64,000 nucleotides of DNA from Haloarchaeobius litoreus (GTDB taxonomy: Archaea; Halobacteriota; Halobacteria; Halobacteriales; Natrialbaceae), in NCBI RefSeq assembly GCF_024495425.1, contig NZ_JANHJR010000001.1, positions 310,001-374,000 of the forward strand, read 5' to 3'. The notes under the pieces are model-generated. The model worked only from the letters and a program-made list of their open reading frames with translations. It searched no databases and was not told the origin of the DNA. The position numbers and the translations under genes are program-made. Below, piece by piece: positions 26,740-35,704 of the stretch; positions within the stretch are counted from its first letter, which is position 1, and every line of letters starts with the position of its first letter.

Positions 26740-27588
26740 TTACTCGACCCTGGCGACGCCGAGCATGTGGCTCGACAGGTCGACCACGCTCCGGTCCTCG
26801 CGAAGCTGGTCGTTCACCTCGCGGACGACGCGTCGACGGTCGTCGTCGAGCCCGTCGAACTCGTCCCGGCGCGTCGAGGCGACACCCTCCAGCGCCGCCA
26901 GCGTCTCGACGGTGAGGCCGCCGGATTCGAGCAGCGACTCCAGCTCGTCGGCCCGGAAGAAGTGGCAGTCCGCCATCGCGGGCTCCACGTCGTGCTCGGC
27001 GCAGCGCTCGCCGGTGTAGTCGCCGGACTCCACGAGGTCGGGGAGGATGTGGTAGTCGGCCGCCCCCGCCTCGAACCGTTCCCGGCCGGTGTGGTGGACG
27101 GTCGTGAGCACCGCGGAGAGCCGACCCATCACCGAGACGAGGACGGGGCCGCCGAGCCTGGTGACCCGCTTCAGCTCCGAGACCGCGGTCTCGCGTTCGG
27201 CCTCGTCGAGGACGTGCGAGATGGGGCCGCCGAGACAGAGCGTCGCGTCGAACTCGTCGGCATCGAACGCGAGGTCGCGCACGTCGCCCTTCTCGACGGT
27301 CACCGAGCCATCGAGGTCGCGCTCGGCGACCCGTTCTCCGGCGATGTCGAGCTGCGCCGCGCTCAGGTCGACCAGCGTCACGTCGTAGCCCCGCTCCGCG
27401 AGCCAGACCGTGTAGCGTCCCGCCGCCCCGCCCGCGTCGAGGACGTGGCCCGACTCGGGCAGGTAGCGGTCGAGGTACTCGACGGTCCCCTCCCACTCCA
27501 GCCGGTGGAAGAAGTCCCGTTCCAGTCGCTCCCACTCGCGCTCGCCGTACTCGTCGTAGAACGCCTCGGGATCCGTGGTGTCCGTCAT
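26740..27588 (-). CDS. Class I SAM-dependent methyltransferase
   Basis: 282 residues from ATG 27588 (MTDTTDPEAFYDEYGEREWE). Motif I is VLDAGGAAGRYTVWLAERGYDVTLVDLS; the acidic motif II region is VEKGDVRDLAFDADEFD; motif III/post I is ATLCLGGPISHVLDEAERETAVSELKRV. It is a small-molecule-type methyltransferase with unknown substrate. It is divergent from the MBL-like gene at 27694 (105 bases between). Confidence 0.88.
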   Translation of the reverse strand: MTDTTDPEAFYDEYGEREWERLERDFFHRLEWEGTVEYLDRYLPESGHVLDAGGAAGRYTVWLAERGYDVTLVDLSAAQLDIAGERVAERDLDGSVTVEKGDVRDLAFDADEFDATLCLGGPISHVLDEAERETAVSELKRVTRLGGPVLVSVMGRLSAVLTTVHHTGRERFEAGAADYHILPDLVESGDYTGERCAEHDVEPAMADCHFFRADELESLLESGGLTVETLAALEGVASTRRDEFDGLDDDRRRVVREVNDQLREDRSVVDLSSHMLGVARVE

Positions 27589-27693
27589 GGTCGGTGCGAC
27601 GAGGGCGGACGGAAAAGGCTTGCCGAAGGTGTGGCTCTGTCTGTCGAACCAGCTGCCGCGAGCCCCCATTTTATCCGGAACCGGACCTATCGA

Positions 27694-28386
27694 ATGGGTA
27701 TGGGAATGAAAGCCTCCGGGACAGCCGAGGCGTTCCGCGTCGTCAACGAGGGCGACCACGGCTTCGGCTGGATCGCCTACCCGGACGAGGAGATGCAGCG
27801 CGCGTCGGTCGCGCTGGTCGGCGACGACGACAAGGTGTGGGTGTGCGACCCGGTCGACGTGCCCGGGCTGGACGACCTGCTCGCAGAGCGCGGCGAGGTC
27901 GCGGGTGTCGTCGTCACGCTGGACCGGCACAGGCGCGACTCGGCCGCGGTCGCGAACCGCCACAACGTCCCGGTCTACCTGCCGACGTGGTTCACCGGCG
28001 TCGCGGACGACCTCGACGCGCCGGTCGAGCGGTTCGGGAACGAACTCGGCGAGTCGGGCTTCCGGACGCTCCGCCTGCGGGACGGCCGGTTCTGGCAGGA
28101 GGCCGGACTCTACAACGAGGAGACGGGGACGCTCTGGGTGCCGGAGTCCGTGGGCACCTCGAGCTACTTCCTCGCGAAGAGCGAGCGCCTCGGCGTCCAC
28201 CCGGCGCTGCGGGCGTTCCCGCCGCGGCGCGCGCTCGGCAACCTGACGCCGGAGCGCGTGCTCGTCGGCCACGGCGAAGGTGTCGAGACGGACGCTAGCG
28301 CGGCGCTGGCCGACGCGCTGGCAGGGTCGCGAAAGCGGATGCTCGGCGTGTATGCGAAGACGGCGCGGAACGCGCTGCCGTTCTGA
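27694..28386 (+). CDS. Metallo-beta-lactamase-fold-like protein lacking metal ligands
   Basis: A 230-residue protein. The order of strands (WVCDPVDVPGLDDLLAERG, VVVTLDRHRRDSAAVANRHN, LWVPESVGTSSYFL, ERVLVGHGEGV) follows an MBL-fold hydrolase, but HxHxDH is replaced by LDRHRRDS, so the zinc site is incomplete. It is probably a haloarchaeal MBL-like family of unknown function. An ATTTTATCC box near 27671 lies 23-27 bases before the ATGs at 27694 and 27700, so the transcript is leaderless. Confidence 0.7.
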   Translation: MGMGMKASGTAEAFRVVNEGDHGFGWIAYPDEEMQRASVALVGDDDKVWVCDPVDVPGLDDLLAERGEVAGVVVTLDRHRRDSAAVANRHNVPVYLPTWFTGVADDLDAPVERFGNELGESGFRTLRLRDGRFWQEAGLYNEETGTLWVPESVGTSSYFLAKSERLGVHPALRAFPPRRALGNLTPERVLVGHGEGVETDASAALADALAGSRKRMLGVYAKTARNALPF

Positions 28387-28392
28387 GCGTTC

Positions 28393-28887
28393 TCACGACT
28401 GTTCTTTCGTCACGGCTTCTGCGAGGAAGAGGTAGCCGATCGTCAGTGGGAGGAGCTGGACCCGGTGGGGACAGAGATGCGCACACAGGTCCGCGGCGAA
28501 AGACACGGCGATAGCGGGCCCGAACAACGACCAGTCGTAGAAAACGTGGAGCTCCCTGGTTCCGCTGCAGCTGGCGCCGAAACAGGCCCTCAACGGAATC
28601 GGCAGCGCTGCGACGCCGAAGAAGACCACACCGAGCAGTGATACCTCCCATTTCTCCGACAACATCGTCTCGACGCGTTCGCCGACGTTGAGCCTGAAGA
28701 GTCCTATGAGGAACAGACACAGGAGCGCGAGGCCCATCGCTCCGACGTGGTTGAATCTCGGAGCGACCGCGACGTACGCGAAAACGACGACGAGGACGGT
28801 GAGCGCACTCCAGAGCACCAGCACACGGAGCGACAGGTAGCGACGGACTCGCTCGCGGATCTGTGAGGGGATGGGTGTGGAGGTCAC
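28393..28887 (-). CDS. Four-helix membrane protein of unknown function
   Basis: 164 residues from GTG 28887 (VTSTPIPSQIRERVRRYLSL). A TATTTGTA box at 28910-28917 is centred 27 bases upstream, which selects this start over longer upstream frames. Four hydrophobic segments are visible (LVLWSALTVLVVVFAYVAVA, GLALLCLFLIGLF, LGVVFFGVAALPIPL and the last one near LPLTIGYLFLAEAV). A Cys pair (CFGASC) and CAHLCPH lie between helices. I do not recognise the family. Confidence 0.6.
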   Translation of the reverse strand: MTSTPIPSQIRERVRRYLSLRVLVLWSALTVLVVVFAYVAVAPRFNHVGAMGLALLCLFLIGLFRLNVGERVETMLSEKWEVSLLGVVFFGVAALPIPLRACFGASCSGTRELHVFYDWSLFGPAIAVSFAADLCAHLCPHRVQLLPLTIGYLFLAEAVTKEQS

Positions 28888-29089
28888 GTCCCAAGTACTC
28901 TCACGAGTGTACAAATACCTCCATGCTGGCTCACATACCGACTGCCCCCAGAAGTCGGGGCAACGTCGAGGGTCTTGTTTATCGAGGAGTTCTCCTCGAT
29001 GAGGAACATACTCGAACAGACTCTCGGTGTGACAAACTGAATCCACTGCTACAGGGTGTTTATTGTTCGGACACTCCTTGAGAGGAGCA

Positions 29090-29347
29090 ATGGCCGAGGA
29101 GCCAAGCACCGAACTGCTCGATGAAATCGGTGCGTTCGAATCGATCTCGTTGGAGGAGGCCATCCCGATCAGAGGAACTCCCTGTGCTGCTCGGTCGTCA
29201 GAATCGGTAGAGACAGGGGACGTATTCAACATCACCCACCAGGCCAGCGTGGAGTCACCCCTTGACCTGTTGAGAGATGCGGTACAACGGGTAGAAGAAG
29301 TACAGACCCGCCAGGCCGACCAGCACGTAAATGGCTCTGCCCACTAG
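29090..29347 (+). CDS. Possible small ORF of unknown function
   Basis: 85 codons from ATG 29090 (MAEEPSTELLDEIGAFESISLEEA). A TTTATTG box at 29059-29065 lies 27 bases upstream, as expected for a leaderless gene. The last 93 bases overlap the opposite-strand DUF378 gene, where the frame looks like a shadow (QTRQADQHVNGSAH). The first 45 codons may be a truncated or decayed gene. The surrounding 28888-29254 interval otherwise holds nothing I can support. Confidence 0.3.
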   Translation: MAEEPSTELLDEIGAFESISLEEAIPIRGTPCAARSSESVETGDVFNITHQASVESPLDLLRDAVQRVEEVQTRQADQHVNGSAH

Positions 29348-29509
29348 TTCGGCCGCAGATGGCTGGAATACCGGGTTCAGTAACGCCTCGACGGCGTTGA
29401 ATTGCAGAAGGCCAACGAGCCCCCAGTTGAGCGCGCCGATGATCAGTAGCGCGAAGCATACCCAGTCAAGTGCCGACCAGTCAAACTCCGAAAGTCGATA
29501 CAGGGGCAT
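29255..29509 (-). CDS. DUF378 small membrane protein
   Basis: An 84-residue protein with two to three membrane helices. The first, FALLIIGALNWGLVGLLQFN, has the GALNWGLVGL signature of DUF378, and AIYVLVGLAGLYFFYPLYRI is the second. These proteins are widespread and of unknown function. It is the last ordinary gene before the glycosylation island. Confidence 0.85.
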   Translation of the reverse strand: MPLYRLSEFDWSALDWVCFALLIIGALNWGLVGLLQFNAVEALLNPVFQPSAAELVGRAIYVLVGLAGLYFFYPLYRISQQVKG

Positions 29510-29545
29510 ACACGGCAGTTGGAGCTATAGTAAATTAGTTAATTT

Positions 29546-29695
29546 TCACTTATTAGGCAATCCGTGAACTGCTTGCTGGTCGTGCGTGGAATGGGCGAGG
29601 AGATAGCTTCGCACGTTTTGCTTGTCGGGGTCTTCAGCGAACAGAGGCCGAAACGAATCGAGGTCTGTGTATTCTCTGGATTCAGCAGGCCACTT
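29546..29695 (-). pseudogene. Gene remnant (C-terminal fragment without a start)
   Basis: Between stop codons at 29698 and 29546 one minus-strand frame reads KWPAESREYTDLDSFRPLFA, then EDPDKQNVRSYLLAHSTHDQ and ends NK. It has no start codon but the sequence looks like real coding rather than random GC-rich translation. It may be the tail of a lost gene at the border of the agl island. I cannot identify the parent family. Confidence 0.35.
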
Positions 29696-29728
29696 CTAAC
29701 AGGGTATTGAACGGTAGACGCTTGACCG

Positions 29729-31030
29729 TCACCAGGTCAGCCCTTCGTACCTGATGCCCTCACGCCGCTCGATGACGTGCCGACCGTCGACGACGACTGG
29801 ACTCGCCATCGCGTCGAACTCCGAGTCGAGCGCGGCGAACTCGTCCCAGTCGGTGACGACGGCGCAGGCGTCGGCTCCCTCCAGCGCGGCCGCCGCGGAG
29901 CCGGCGAACTCGACGTCGATCTCGGGATGTTTTGCGCGGAACTTCTCCGTGGCGACGGGGTCGTAGGCGACGACCGTCGCGCCGCGCTCGCGCAGGCCCT
30001 CGACGACCGGGACGGCGCGGGAGCCGCGCACGTCGTCGGTGCCGGGCTTGAAGGAGAGGCCGAGGACGGCGACGCGCGCAGTAGCGAGGTCGACGTGCTC
30101 GGCGAGCAGGTCGAGCAGGCGCTGGGGCTGGAGGTCGTTCACCTCGACGGCGGCGTTGAGCATCGGGGGCTCGTAGCCGGCGTGCTCGGCGGCGGCGATG
30201 ATGGCGGCGACATCCTTCGGGAAGCAGGAGCCGCCCCAGCCAAGGCCTGAGCGGAGGAACCGCTCGCCGATGCGGTCGTCGAGGCCGATGGCGTCGGCGA
30301 CCTCGTAGGCGTCCACGTCGAACTCCTTGCAGACGTTGCCGATGTCGTTGATGAGGCTGACCTTGCTCGCAAGGAAGGCGTTGTTGGCGTACTTTATCAT
30401 CTCGCCCTCGCGGAGGCCGGTCTCGACGACGGCGGGGTCGGCGTGCTCGACGACGCCGGCGTAGAGCTCGTGGAGTCGGTCCAGCGCCCACCGGTCGCCG
30501 GTGGTGCCGAACACTATCTTCTGGGGGGTCCGGAAGTTCTCGACCGCCGAGCCCATCTGGAGGAACTCGGGGTTGACGGCGACGTGGACCGACTCGCCGA
30601 CGGGCTCGTCGAGCTCAGCTTCGAGGGTGGGAATCACGAGCTCGTCCGTCGTCCCGGGGACGACCGTGCTCTTGACGACGACGAGGTGGTCGCCCGCTTT
30701 CGCGGCGAGCTGTTCGCCGAGCGAGCGCGTGGCCGCCTCGACGACGCTCGTGTCGATGCTGCCGTCGTCGCGCGAGGGCGTCCCGACCGCGACGAACGTC
30801 ACGTCCGTGTCACGGACGGCCTCGTAGTCGGTCGTCGCGCGGAGTCGCCCGCCGGCGTGCTCGGCGAGCAGTTCGTCGAGTCCCGGTTCGTGGATCGGCG
30901 ACCGGCCGTCGTTGATGGCGGCGACGAGCTCCTCGTCGATGTCGACGTTGACCACGTCGTGCCCGTCGTCGGCCAGACAGGCCGCGACCGTGGTGCCGAC
31001 GTAGCCGCTCCCGATGATGCTGACGTCCAT
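29729..31030 (-). CDS. aglM: UDP-glucose 6-dehydrogenase
   Basis: 433 residues from ATG 31030 ([30 protein letters not shown]). It oxidises UDP-glucose to UDP-glucuronate. Other motifs are [31 protein letters not shown], the catalytic Cys in [15 protein letters not shown], and [19 protein letters not shown]. In Haloferax volcanii the corresponding AglM feeds uronic acids to the S-layer N-glycan. Here its product also supplies the UDP-xylose synthase at 41899. UDP-mannuronate or UDP-ManNAc dehydrogenase specificity cannot be excluded from sequence. Confidence 0.88.
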   Translation of the reverse strand: MDVSIIGSGYVGTTVAACLADDGHDVVNVDIDEELVAAINDGRSPIHEPGLDELLAEHAGGRLRATTDYEAVRDTDVTFVAVGTPSRDDGSIDTSVVEAATRSLGEQLAAKAGDHLVVVKSTVVPGTTDELVIPTLEAELDEPVGESVHVAVNPEFLQMGSAVENFRTPQKIVFGTTGDRWALDRLHELYAGVVEHADPAVVETGLREGEMIKYANNAFLASKVSLINDIGNVCKEFDVDAYEVADAIGLDDRIGERFLRSGLGWGGSCFPKDVAAIIAAAEHAGYEPPMLNAAVEVNDLQPQRLLDLLAEHVDLATARVAVLGLSFKPGTDDVRGSRAVPVVEGLRERGATVVAYDPVATEKFRAKHPEIDVEFAGSAAAALEGADACAVVTDWDEFAALDSEFDAMASPVVVDGRHVIERREGIRYEGLTW

Positions 31031-31210
31031 TGTGGGCGGGTACGACGGGGCCGCTAATGATGGTGGTGGTCTCCGGTCGAACTGGGGGGCGACGGGACGG
31101 AGGTCGGGACCATCTCGACACGCTCTGACGTGTGACTCGAGACCACGTCTCATGCTCTGCGGGAATAAAACCAAGAACTTTAATTACTCTCAGTAGTTAT
31201 ACTCGGTATC

Positions 31211-32695
31211 GTGACCGACCTCACCGTCGAACCAAGGACGTACGAAGACATCGCGCCGGAGCGACGACCAAGCCTCGCCCAGGCGCTCGTGCCGATGCTC
31301 GGCGTCGTCGTCTTCCTTGGCGTCGGGTCGGGCTACCTCCGGCTCGCACCCCATGCACCGCTGCTGTGGAGCATCGTCCTGACAGCCGCCGTCGGGAAGT
31401 ACTGGCTCGGCTACGACTGGGCGGACCTGTACGAGGGCATCGCCGACAGCCTGCTGATGGGGCTCCAGGCCATCCTCATCCTCTTCGTCATCTACGCGCT
31501 CATCGCGACCTGGATCAGCGCGGGGACCATCCCCGGGCTGATGCACTACGGGCTCGCCGTGTTGACCCCGACGGTGTTCCTCCCGGTGACGGCGGTGCTC
31601 GCGGCCGTCGTCGCCTTCGCCATCGGCTCCTCGTGGACGACGGCGGGCACCCTCGGCGTCGCCTTCATCGGTATCGGCTCCGGGCTCGGCATCCCCGCGC
31701 CGATGACCGCCGGTGCCATCCTCTCGGGGGCGTACGCCGGCGACAAGCAGTCGCCCCTCTCGGACACGACGAACCTCGCCGCCGCGGTGACGAACACCGA
31801 CCTCTGGGACCACATCCGCGCGATGCGGAACGGGACGGCCGTCGCGCTGGGTCTGTCGGTGCTCGGCTACGCCGTCCTCGGACTCCGGGCGGGCAGCTCG
31901 ATCCCCGCCGGCCGCGTCGCGGAGATACAGGGCGCACTCGCCGGCACGTACGACCTGTCGGTGCTGGTTGTGCTCCCGCTCGTCGTCACGTTCGGGCTCG
32001 CGCTGCGGGGCTACCCGGCGCTCCCGACCCTCGTCGCCGGCGTCTTCGCCGGTGTCGCGACGACGGTGCTCGTCCAGGGCGTCGGCTTCGCCGCCGCCTG
32101 GAACGTGTTCCTGAACGGGACCGCCCCGGAGACCGGCGTCACGGTGGTCACCGACCTGCTCGAAAGCGGCGGGCTCGCCGGCTCCGCCTGGACCATCTCG
32201 GTCGTCGTCGCCGCGCTCTCGCTCGGTGGGCTCCTCGAGCGGACCGGCGTGCTGGCGGTGCTCGCCCACAGCCTGGCGAGCGCGATCCGCGGGACGACGG
32301 GGCTCGTCGTCGGCACCGGCGTCTCCGCCATCGCCGTCAACGCCTTCTCCGCCCAGCAGTACATGAGCATCGTCGTCCCGGGGATGACCCTGCGGAACAT
32401 CTACGACGAGTACGGGCTGGAAAGCGAGGACCTCTCGCAGGCCATCGAGTCTGCCGGTACCCCGACGGGCGCGCTCTTCCCGTGGCACGCCGGCAGCGTC
32501 TACATGGCCGGCGTGTTCGGCGTGCTTCCCTGGGCCGGGAGCTTCGGGCTGGCCGGCTTCGCGCCGTACTACTTCTTCGCGTACCTCTCGCCGCTGGTGC
32601 TGTTCGCCAGTGCGCTGCTCGGAGTCGGGTTCGAGCCGAGCGACGACACCGACGGGCCCACCCCGTCGAGCACCACCGCAACGGCCGACGACTGA
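31211..32695 (+). CDS. nhaC: NhaC-family Na+/H+ antiporter
   Basis: 494 residues starting at GTG 31211, with about 11-12 membrane segments. NhaC/LctP-superfamily motifs: AFAIGSSWTTAGTLGVAFIG, GAILSGAYAGDKQSPLSDTTNLAAAV, and the repeat-like GVSAIAVNAFSAQQYMSIVVPG with SAGTPTGALFPWHAGSVYMAG. It probably exports Na+ for H+, important for halophilic cytoplasmic ion balance. It is divergent from aglM and seems unrelated to glycosylation. Confidence 0.88.
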   Translation: MTDLTVEPRTYEDIAPERRPSLAQALVPMLGVVVFLGVGSGYLRLAPHAPLLWSIVLTAAVGKYWLGYDWADLYEGIADSLLMGLQAILILFVIYALIATWISAGTIPGLMHYGLAVLTPTVFLPVTAVLAAVVAFAIGSSWTTAGTLGVAFIGIGSGLGIPAPMTAGAILSGAYAGDKQSPLSDTTNLAAAVTNTDLWDHIRAMRNGTAVALGLSVLGYAVLGLRAGSSIPAGRVAEIQGALAGTYDLSVLVVLPLVVTFGLALRGYPALPTLVAGVFAGVATTVLVQGVGFAAAWNVFLNGTAPETGVTVVTDLLESGGLAGSAWTISVVVAALSLGGLLERTGVLAVLAHSLASAIRGTTGLVVGTGVSAIAVNAFSAQQYMSIVVPGMTLRNIYDEYGLESEDLSQAIESAGTPTGALFPWHAGSVYMAGVFGVLPWAGSFGLAGFAPYYFFAYLSPLVLFASALLGVGFEPSDDTDGPTPSSTTATADD

Positions 32696-32747
32696 CCCGG
32701 CGCCTGCGACCAAATCCCTTTAACGCGCTGACCCGCTATCAGTTCTC

Positions 32748-33161
32748 GTGGTACATCTCACACAGGGGCTTCTGGAGACGTTGCTCGACTTCGCTCGAGA
32801 GGCGGACCCGGAGGACGTGACGGTGTCCCTCGCCGTCACGGCCGCCGGCGACCTCGACGGGGCCGAGGACCTCCCGCCGGAGACACCGGTGTTCACTGAT
32901 TTCTACCTGCCCGACGCCGGCAGCTCTGTCTCGGCAGTGTTCGGCGTCGACCTCGGAACCCCGGCCGGCCAGACACACGGCCGGTTCGTCTCGCACGCGA
33001 CGGGCGAGCTGGCGGTCTCACGCGAGGACGACCTCCACGCCGTCGTCTTCGTCGCCGTGCCGCCCTGGGAGTCAGGGAACGTGCGAGCGTTCGACCGGTC
33101 CGGTCGCAGACAGGAGATGCACGTCGTCGACGCGGTCCCGCCCGAGGGCTCCATCGACTGA
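32748..33161 (+). CDS. Haloarchaeal protein of unknown function
   Basis: 137 residues from GTG 32748 (VVHLTQGLLETLLDFAREADPEDV), supported by a TTTAACG box about 27 bases upstream. The N-terminal helix followed by alternating strands (TVSLAVTAAG, SVSAVFGVDLG, HGRFVSHATGELAVSREDDLHAVVFVAVPPW) recalls the JAMM/MPN fold, but the HxH...D zinc motif is not present. Treat the fold idea as weak. Confidence 0.6.
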   Translation: MVHLTQGLLETLLDFAREADPEDVTVSLAVTAAGDLDGAEDLPPETPVFTDFYLPDAGSSVSAVFGVDLGTPAGQTHGRFVSHATGELAVSREDDLHAVVFVAVPPWESGNVRAFDRSGRRQEMHVVDAVPPEGSID

Positions 33162-33199
33162 GCCCGACGCAGGTGCGACGCAGCCGCACCGGCGATGGC

Positions 33200-33409
33200 T
33201 CACTCCAGGTAGCCCAGGTCGCGCAGCTGTTCGGCTATCTCCTCGAACTCCGCCTCGGTTAGCTCGCCCCGTCGCTGGTGCTGGATGACGATGCTGCGGA
33301 GCAGGAACCGGACGAGGTCCGACGTCGAGGAGAAGCTCGTGCCCTCGATCGTCTCCTCGACGCGGTCCGCGAGGTCCTTCGGGATGGAGACGGTGGTGTA
33401 GTCGGTCAC
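33200..33409 (-). CDS. Ribbon-helix-helix DNA-binding protein
   Basis: 69 residues: TDYTTVSIPKDLADRVEETI is the beta strand and first helix, and SSTSDLVRFLLRSIVIQHQR is the second helix, a CopG/Arc-like ribbon-helix-helix. The C-terminal tail is acidic and may bind a partner. No obvious toxin gene is next to it; it ends convergent with the gene at 32748. Confidence 0.8.
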   Translation of the reverse strand: MTDYTTVSIPKDLADRVEETIEGTSFSSTSDLVRFLLRSIVIQHQRRGELTEAEFEEIAEQLRDLGYLE

Positions 33410-33504
33410 ATCCGGCCAGTGCCGGTCCGCGGTATTGGGCCTTGCGGAGCCGGGGCACCGCAGCCGAAGGATTTTGCCTCACGAGCCGTAACTGCCGAGT
33501 AACG

Positions 33505-33825
33505 ATGGGAATGCGCCCGCCGTCGAACGACACGGACGAGCCGACCTCGGTCGAGTTCGGCATCGCGGCGGTCGACGCCAGGCTCGACGAGTTCGATATC
33601 GCGTACCCGGTGACGAAACCCGACCTCGAGCGACGCATCGGCCACCTCGACATCGCCTACGATATGAAGGGCCACACGCTGTCGATGCGCGACGCGCTCG
33701 ATAAGGTCGACCGGGACGAGTTCGCGGACGAACAGGCGCTCCTGAACGCGCTCCACCCGGTGTTCGAGCGCCGTCGCGAGAAGGGCAGCGTCCTCGACCG
33801 CATCCGGTCGAGTCTCCCGTTCTGA
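33505..33825 (+). CDS. DUF5789 family protein
   Basis: A 106-residue protein. The segment EFDIAYPVTKPDLERRIGHLDIAYDMKGHTLSMRDALDKVDRDEF is typical of haloarchaeal DUF5789, a small helical family of unknown function. It starts at ATG 33505 and is divergent from the RHH gene. It ends convergent with aglJ, 34 bases apart. Confidence 0.75.
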   Translation: MGMRPPSNDTDEPTSVEFGIAAVDARLDEFDIAYPVTKPDLERRIGHLDIAYDMKGHTLSMRDALDKVDRDEFADEQALLNALHPVFERRREKGSVLDRIRSSLPF

Positions 33826-33859
33826 ACTCCGGACGCGTCTCCGCCGCCCGCGTCGCCGT

Positions 33860-34825
33860 TCAGTCCTCGGTCTCCGACGACAGGTCGGCCCCGGTCTCCT
33901 CCGCGAGACGCTCGATGCGCGTCCGCTGCTCGCGGTGGAGCACGACCATGGTGTCGGCGAGCACGCCGAACATCGCGAGCTGGACGCCGACGAGCAACAG
34001 CACACCGGCCAGCATCGCGAGCACGTCGTGCGGGACCCTGTTGACGAACCACTCGTAGCCGACGTAGGCGGCGATGCCGACGCCCACCGCGCCGAGGATG
34101 CCGCCGACGGTTCCGAAGTAGAACAGCGGGTTGTGCGTCTTCGAGCGCAGGTACACCGTCAGCAGGATGCCGCCGCCGTCGCGGAACGGCCGGAGGTTCG
34201 TGTCCGAGCCGTCCGGGCGCGCGAGGTAGGTGATGTCGACGACCTCGGTCGTGATGTCGTGGCGCGCGCACTCGACGGCGAGCTCCGTCTCGATGCCGAA
34301 TCCCTCTGCACTGAGCGACATCAGCTCGAACGACTCCCGTGTGAACGCGCGGTAGCCCGAGAGGATGTCGCCGAAGTCCTGCCGGTGGACCAGCCGGAAG
34401 CCGGCGTTGATGACGCGGTTCCCGAACTGGTTGAGCCGCGTCATCGCGCCCGACTCCATGTCGGCGAAGCGGTCGCCGACGACGTGCTCCGCGCGCCCCG
34501 ACAGGATGGGTTCGAGCATCGCGTGGGCGTCCTCGGGCCGGTAGGTGCCGTCGCCGTCGAGCATCAGGACGTACTCGGCGTCGATGCGCTCGACGCCCTC
34601 GCGGACCGCCTCGCCCTTGCCCGAGCCGCGGCCGGTCCCGGTCTGGAGGACGACGCGTGCGCCGTGCTCTGCGGCGATGTCGCGGGTACCGTCGGTCGAG
34701 TGCCCGTCGATGACGAGGACGTTCTCGAACCCCTCGTCGCGCAGGCCCGAGACGACCTCGCCGATGGTCGCCGCCTCGTTGTACGTCGGCACCAGCACGC
34801 AGACGTCGTCTTCCGTCTCGGCCAT
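33860..34825 (-). CDS. aglJ: Dolichyl-phosphate hexosyltransferase of S-layer N-glycosylation
   Basis: 321 residues from ATG 34825. A GT2 domain: VCVLVPTYNEAATIGEVVSG, VLVIDGHSTDGTRDIA and the DxD-type YVLMLDGDGTYRPEDAHAM, then GRFxD-like RFADMESGAM and NRVINAGFRLVHRQDFGDILSGYRAF, a pattern of polyprenyl-phosphate sugar transferases. Two C-terminal membrane helices (YFGTVGGILGAVGVGIAAYV, AMLAGVLLLVGVQLAMFGVLA) anchor it. In Haloferax volcanii AglJ adds the first hexose to dolichol phosphate. It is divergent from aglF. Confidence 0.85.
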   Translation of the reverse strand: MAETEDDVCVLVPTYNEAATIGEVVSGLRDEGFENVLVIDGHSTDGTRDIAAEHGARVVLQTGTGRGSGKGEAVREGVERIDAEYVLMLDGDGTYRPEDAHAMLEPILSGRAEHVVGDRFADMESGAMTRLNQFGNRVINAGFRLVHRQDFGDILSGYRAFTRESFELMSLSAEGFGIETELAVECARHDITTEVVDITYLARPDGSDTNLRPFRDGGGILLTVYLRSKTHNPLFYFGTVGGILGAVGVGIAAYVGYEWFVNRVPHDVLAMLAGVLLLVGVQLAMFGVLADTMVVLHREQRTRIERLAEETGADLSSETED

Positions 34826-34921
34826 CGCACGGAGTTCGACGTGGCGGCCGCAAAAGAGTTGCTGTCGGTGCCGAGTAGGAGGACTAAAACTATTTACAGC
34901 CGGAGGAGCCGATATGATGGT

Positions 34922-35704
34922 ATGAAAGCTGTCGTACTCGCCGCCGGAAAGGGCACCCGCCTCCGTCCGCTGACCGACGACAAACCCAAAGGGATGGTCG
35001 AGGTCAACGGCAAGCCCATCATCACGCACTGTCTCGAACAGCTGCGCGACCTCGGGGCCGACGAGTTCGTCGTCGTCGTCGGCTACCTCAAGGAGAAGAT
35101 AATCAGCCACTACGGCGACGAGTTCGAGGGCATCCCCATCACGTACGCCCACCAGCGCGAACAGAAGGGCCTCGCCCACGCGCTGCTCACCGTCGAGGAG
35201 TACATCGACGACGACTTCATGCTCATCCTCGGCGACAACATCTTCCGCGCGAACCTCCAGGACGTCGTCCGCCGCCAGCGCGAGGACCGCGCCGACGCCG
35301 CGTTCCTCGTCGAGGAGGTCCCCTGGGAGGAGGCCAGCCGCTACGGCGTCTGTGACACCAACAAGTACGGCGAGATCGTCGACGTCGTCGAGAAGCCCGA
35401 GGACCCGCCGTCGAACCTCGTGATGACCGGCTTCTACACGTTCTCGCCCGCCATCTTCCACGCGTGCCACCTCGTCCAGCCGTCGAACCGCGGCGAGTAC
35501 GAGATCAGCGACGCGGTCGACCTGCTCATCAAGAGCGGGCGCACCATCGACGCCATCCGCATCGACGGCTGGCGCACCGACATCGGCTACCCCGAGGACC
35601 GCGACGAGGCCGAGCGCAAGCTCCAGGCCGCGGAAGAGGGCGTCACGGACGACGTGAGCGCAGCCGATGAGGAGGAAGCAACCGCAGAGAGCGGGTCCGA
35701 ATAG
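34922..35704 (+). CDS. aglF: Glucose-1-phosphate nucleotidyltransferase
   Basis: 260 residues: KAVVLAAGKGTRLRPLTDDKPKGMVEVNGKPII is the signature nucleotidyltransferase loop; FMLILGDNIF holds the metal Asp; VVEKPEDPPSNLVMTGFYTF is the substrate part. AglF in Haloferax makes UDP-glucose for the N-glycan pathway. The tail (about 30 residues) is acidic and variable. The next gene starts at the base following its stop, so the two are co-transcribed. A dTDP-glucose specificity (RmlA) is a possible alternative. Confidence 0.82.
   Translation: MKAVVLAAGKGTRLRPLTDDKPKGMVEVNGKPIITHCLEQLRDLGADEFVVVVGYLKEKIISHYGDEFEGIPITYAHQREQKGLAHALLTVEEYIDDDFMLILGDNIFRANLQDVVRRQREDRADAAFLVEEVPWEEASRYGVCDTNKYGEIVDVVEKPEDPPSNLVMTGFYTFSPAIFHACHLVQPSNRGEYEISDAVDLLIKSGRTIDAIRIDGWRTDIGYPEDRDEAERKLQAAEEGVTDDVSAADEEEATAESGSE

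Noticed and set aside
28888-29235. N-terminal extension of the membrane protein at 28393 up to 29235
   Set aside because: The extension has no conserved features, and the TATTTGTA box at 28910-28917 fits transcription starting at GTG 28887.
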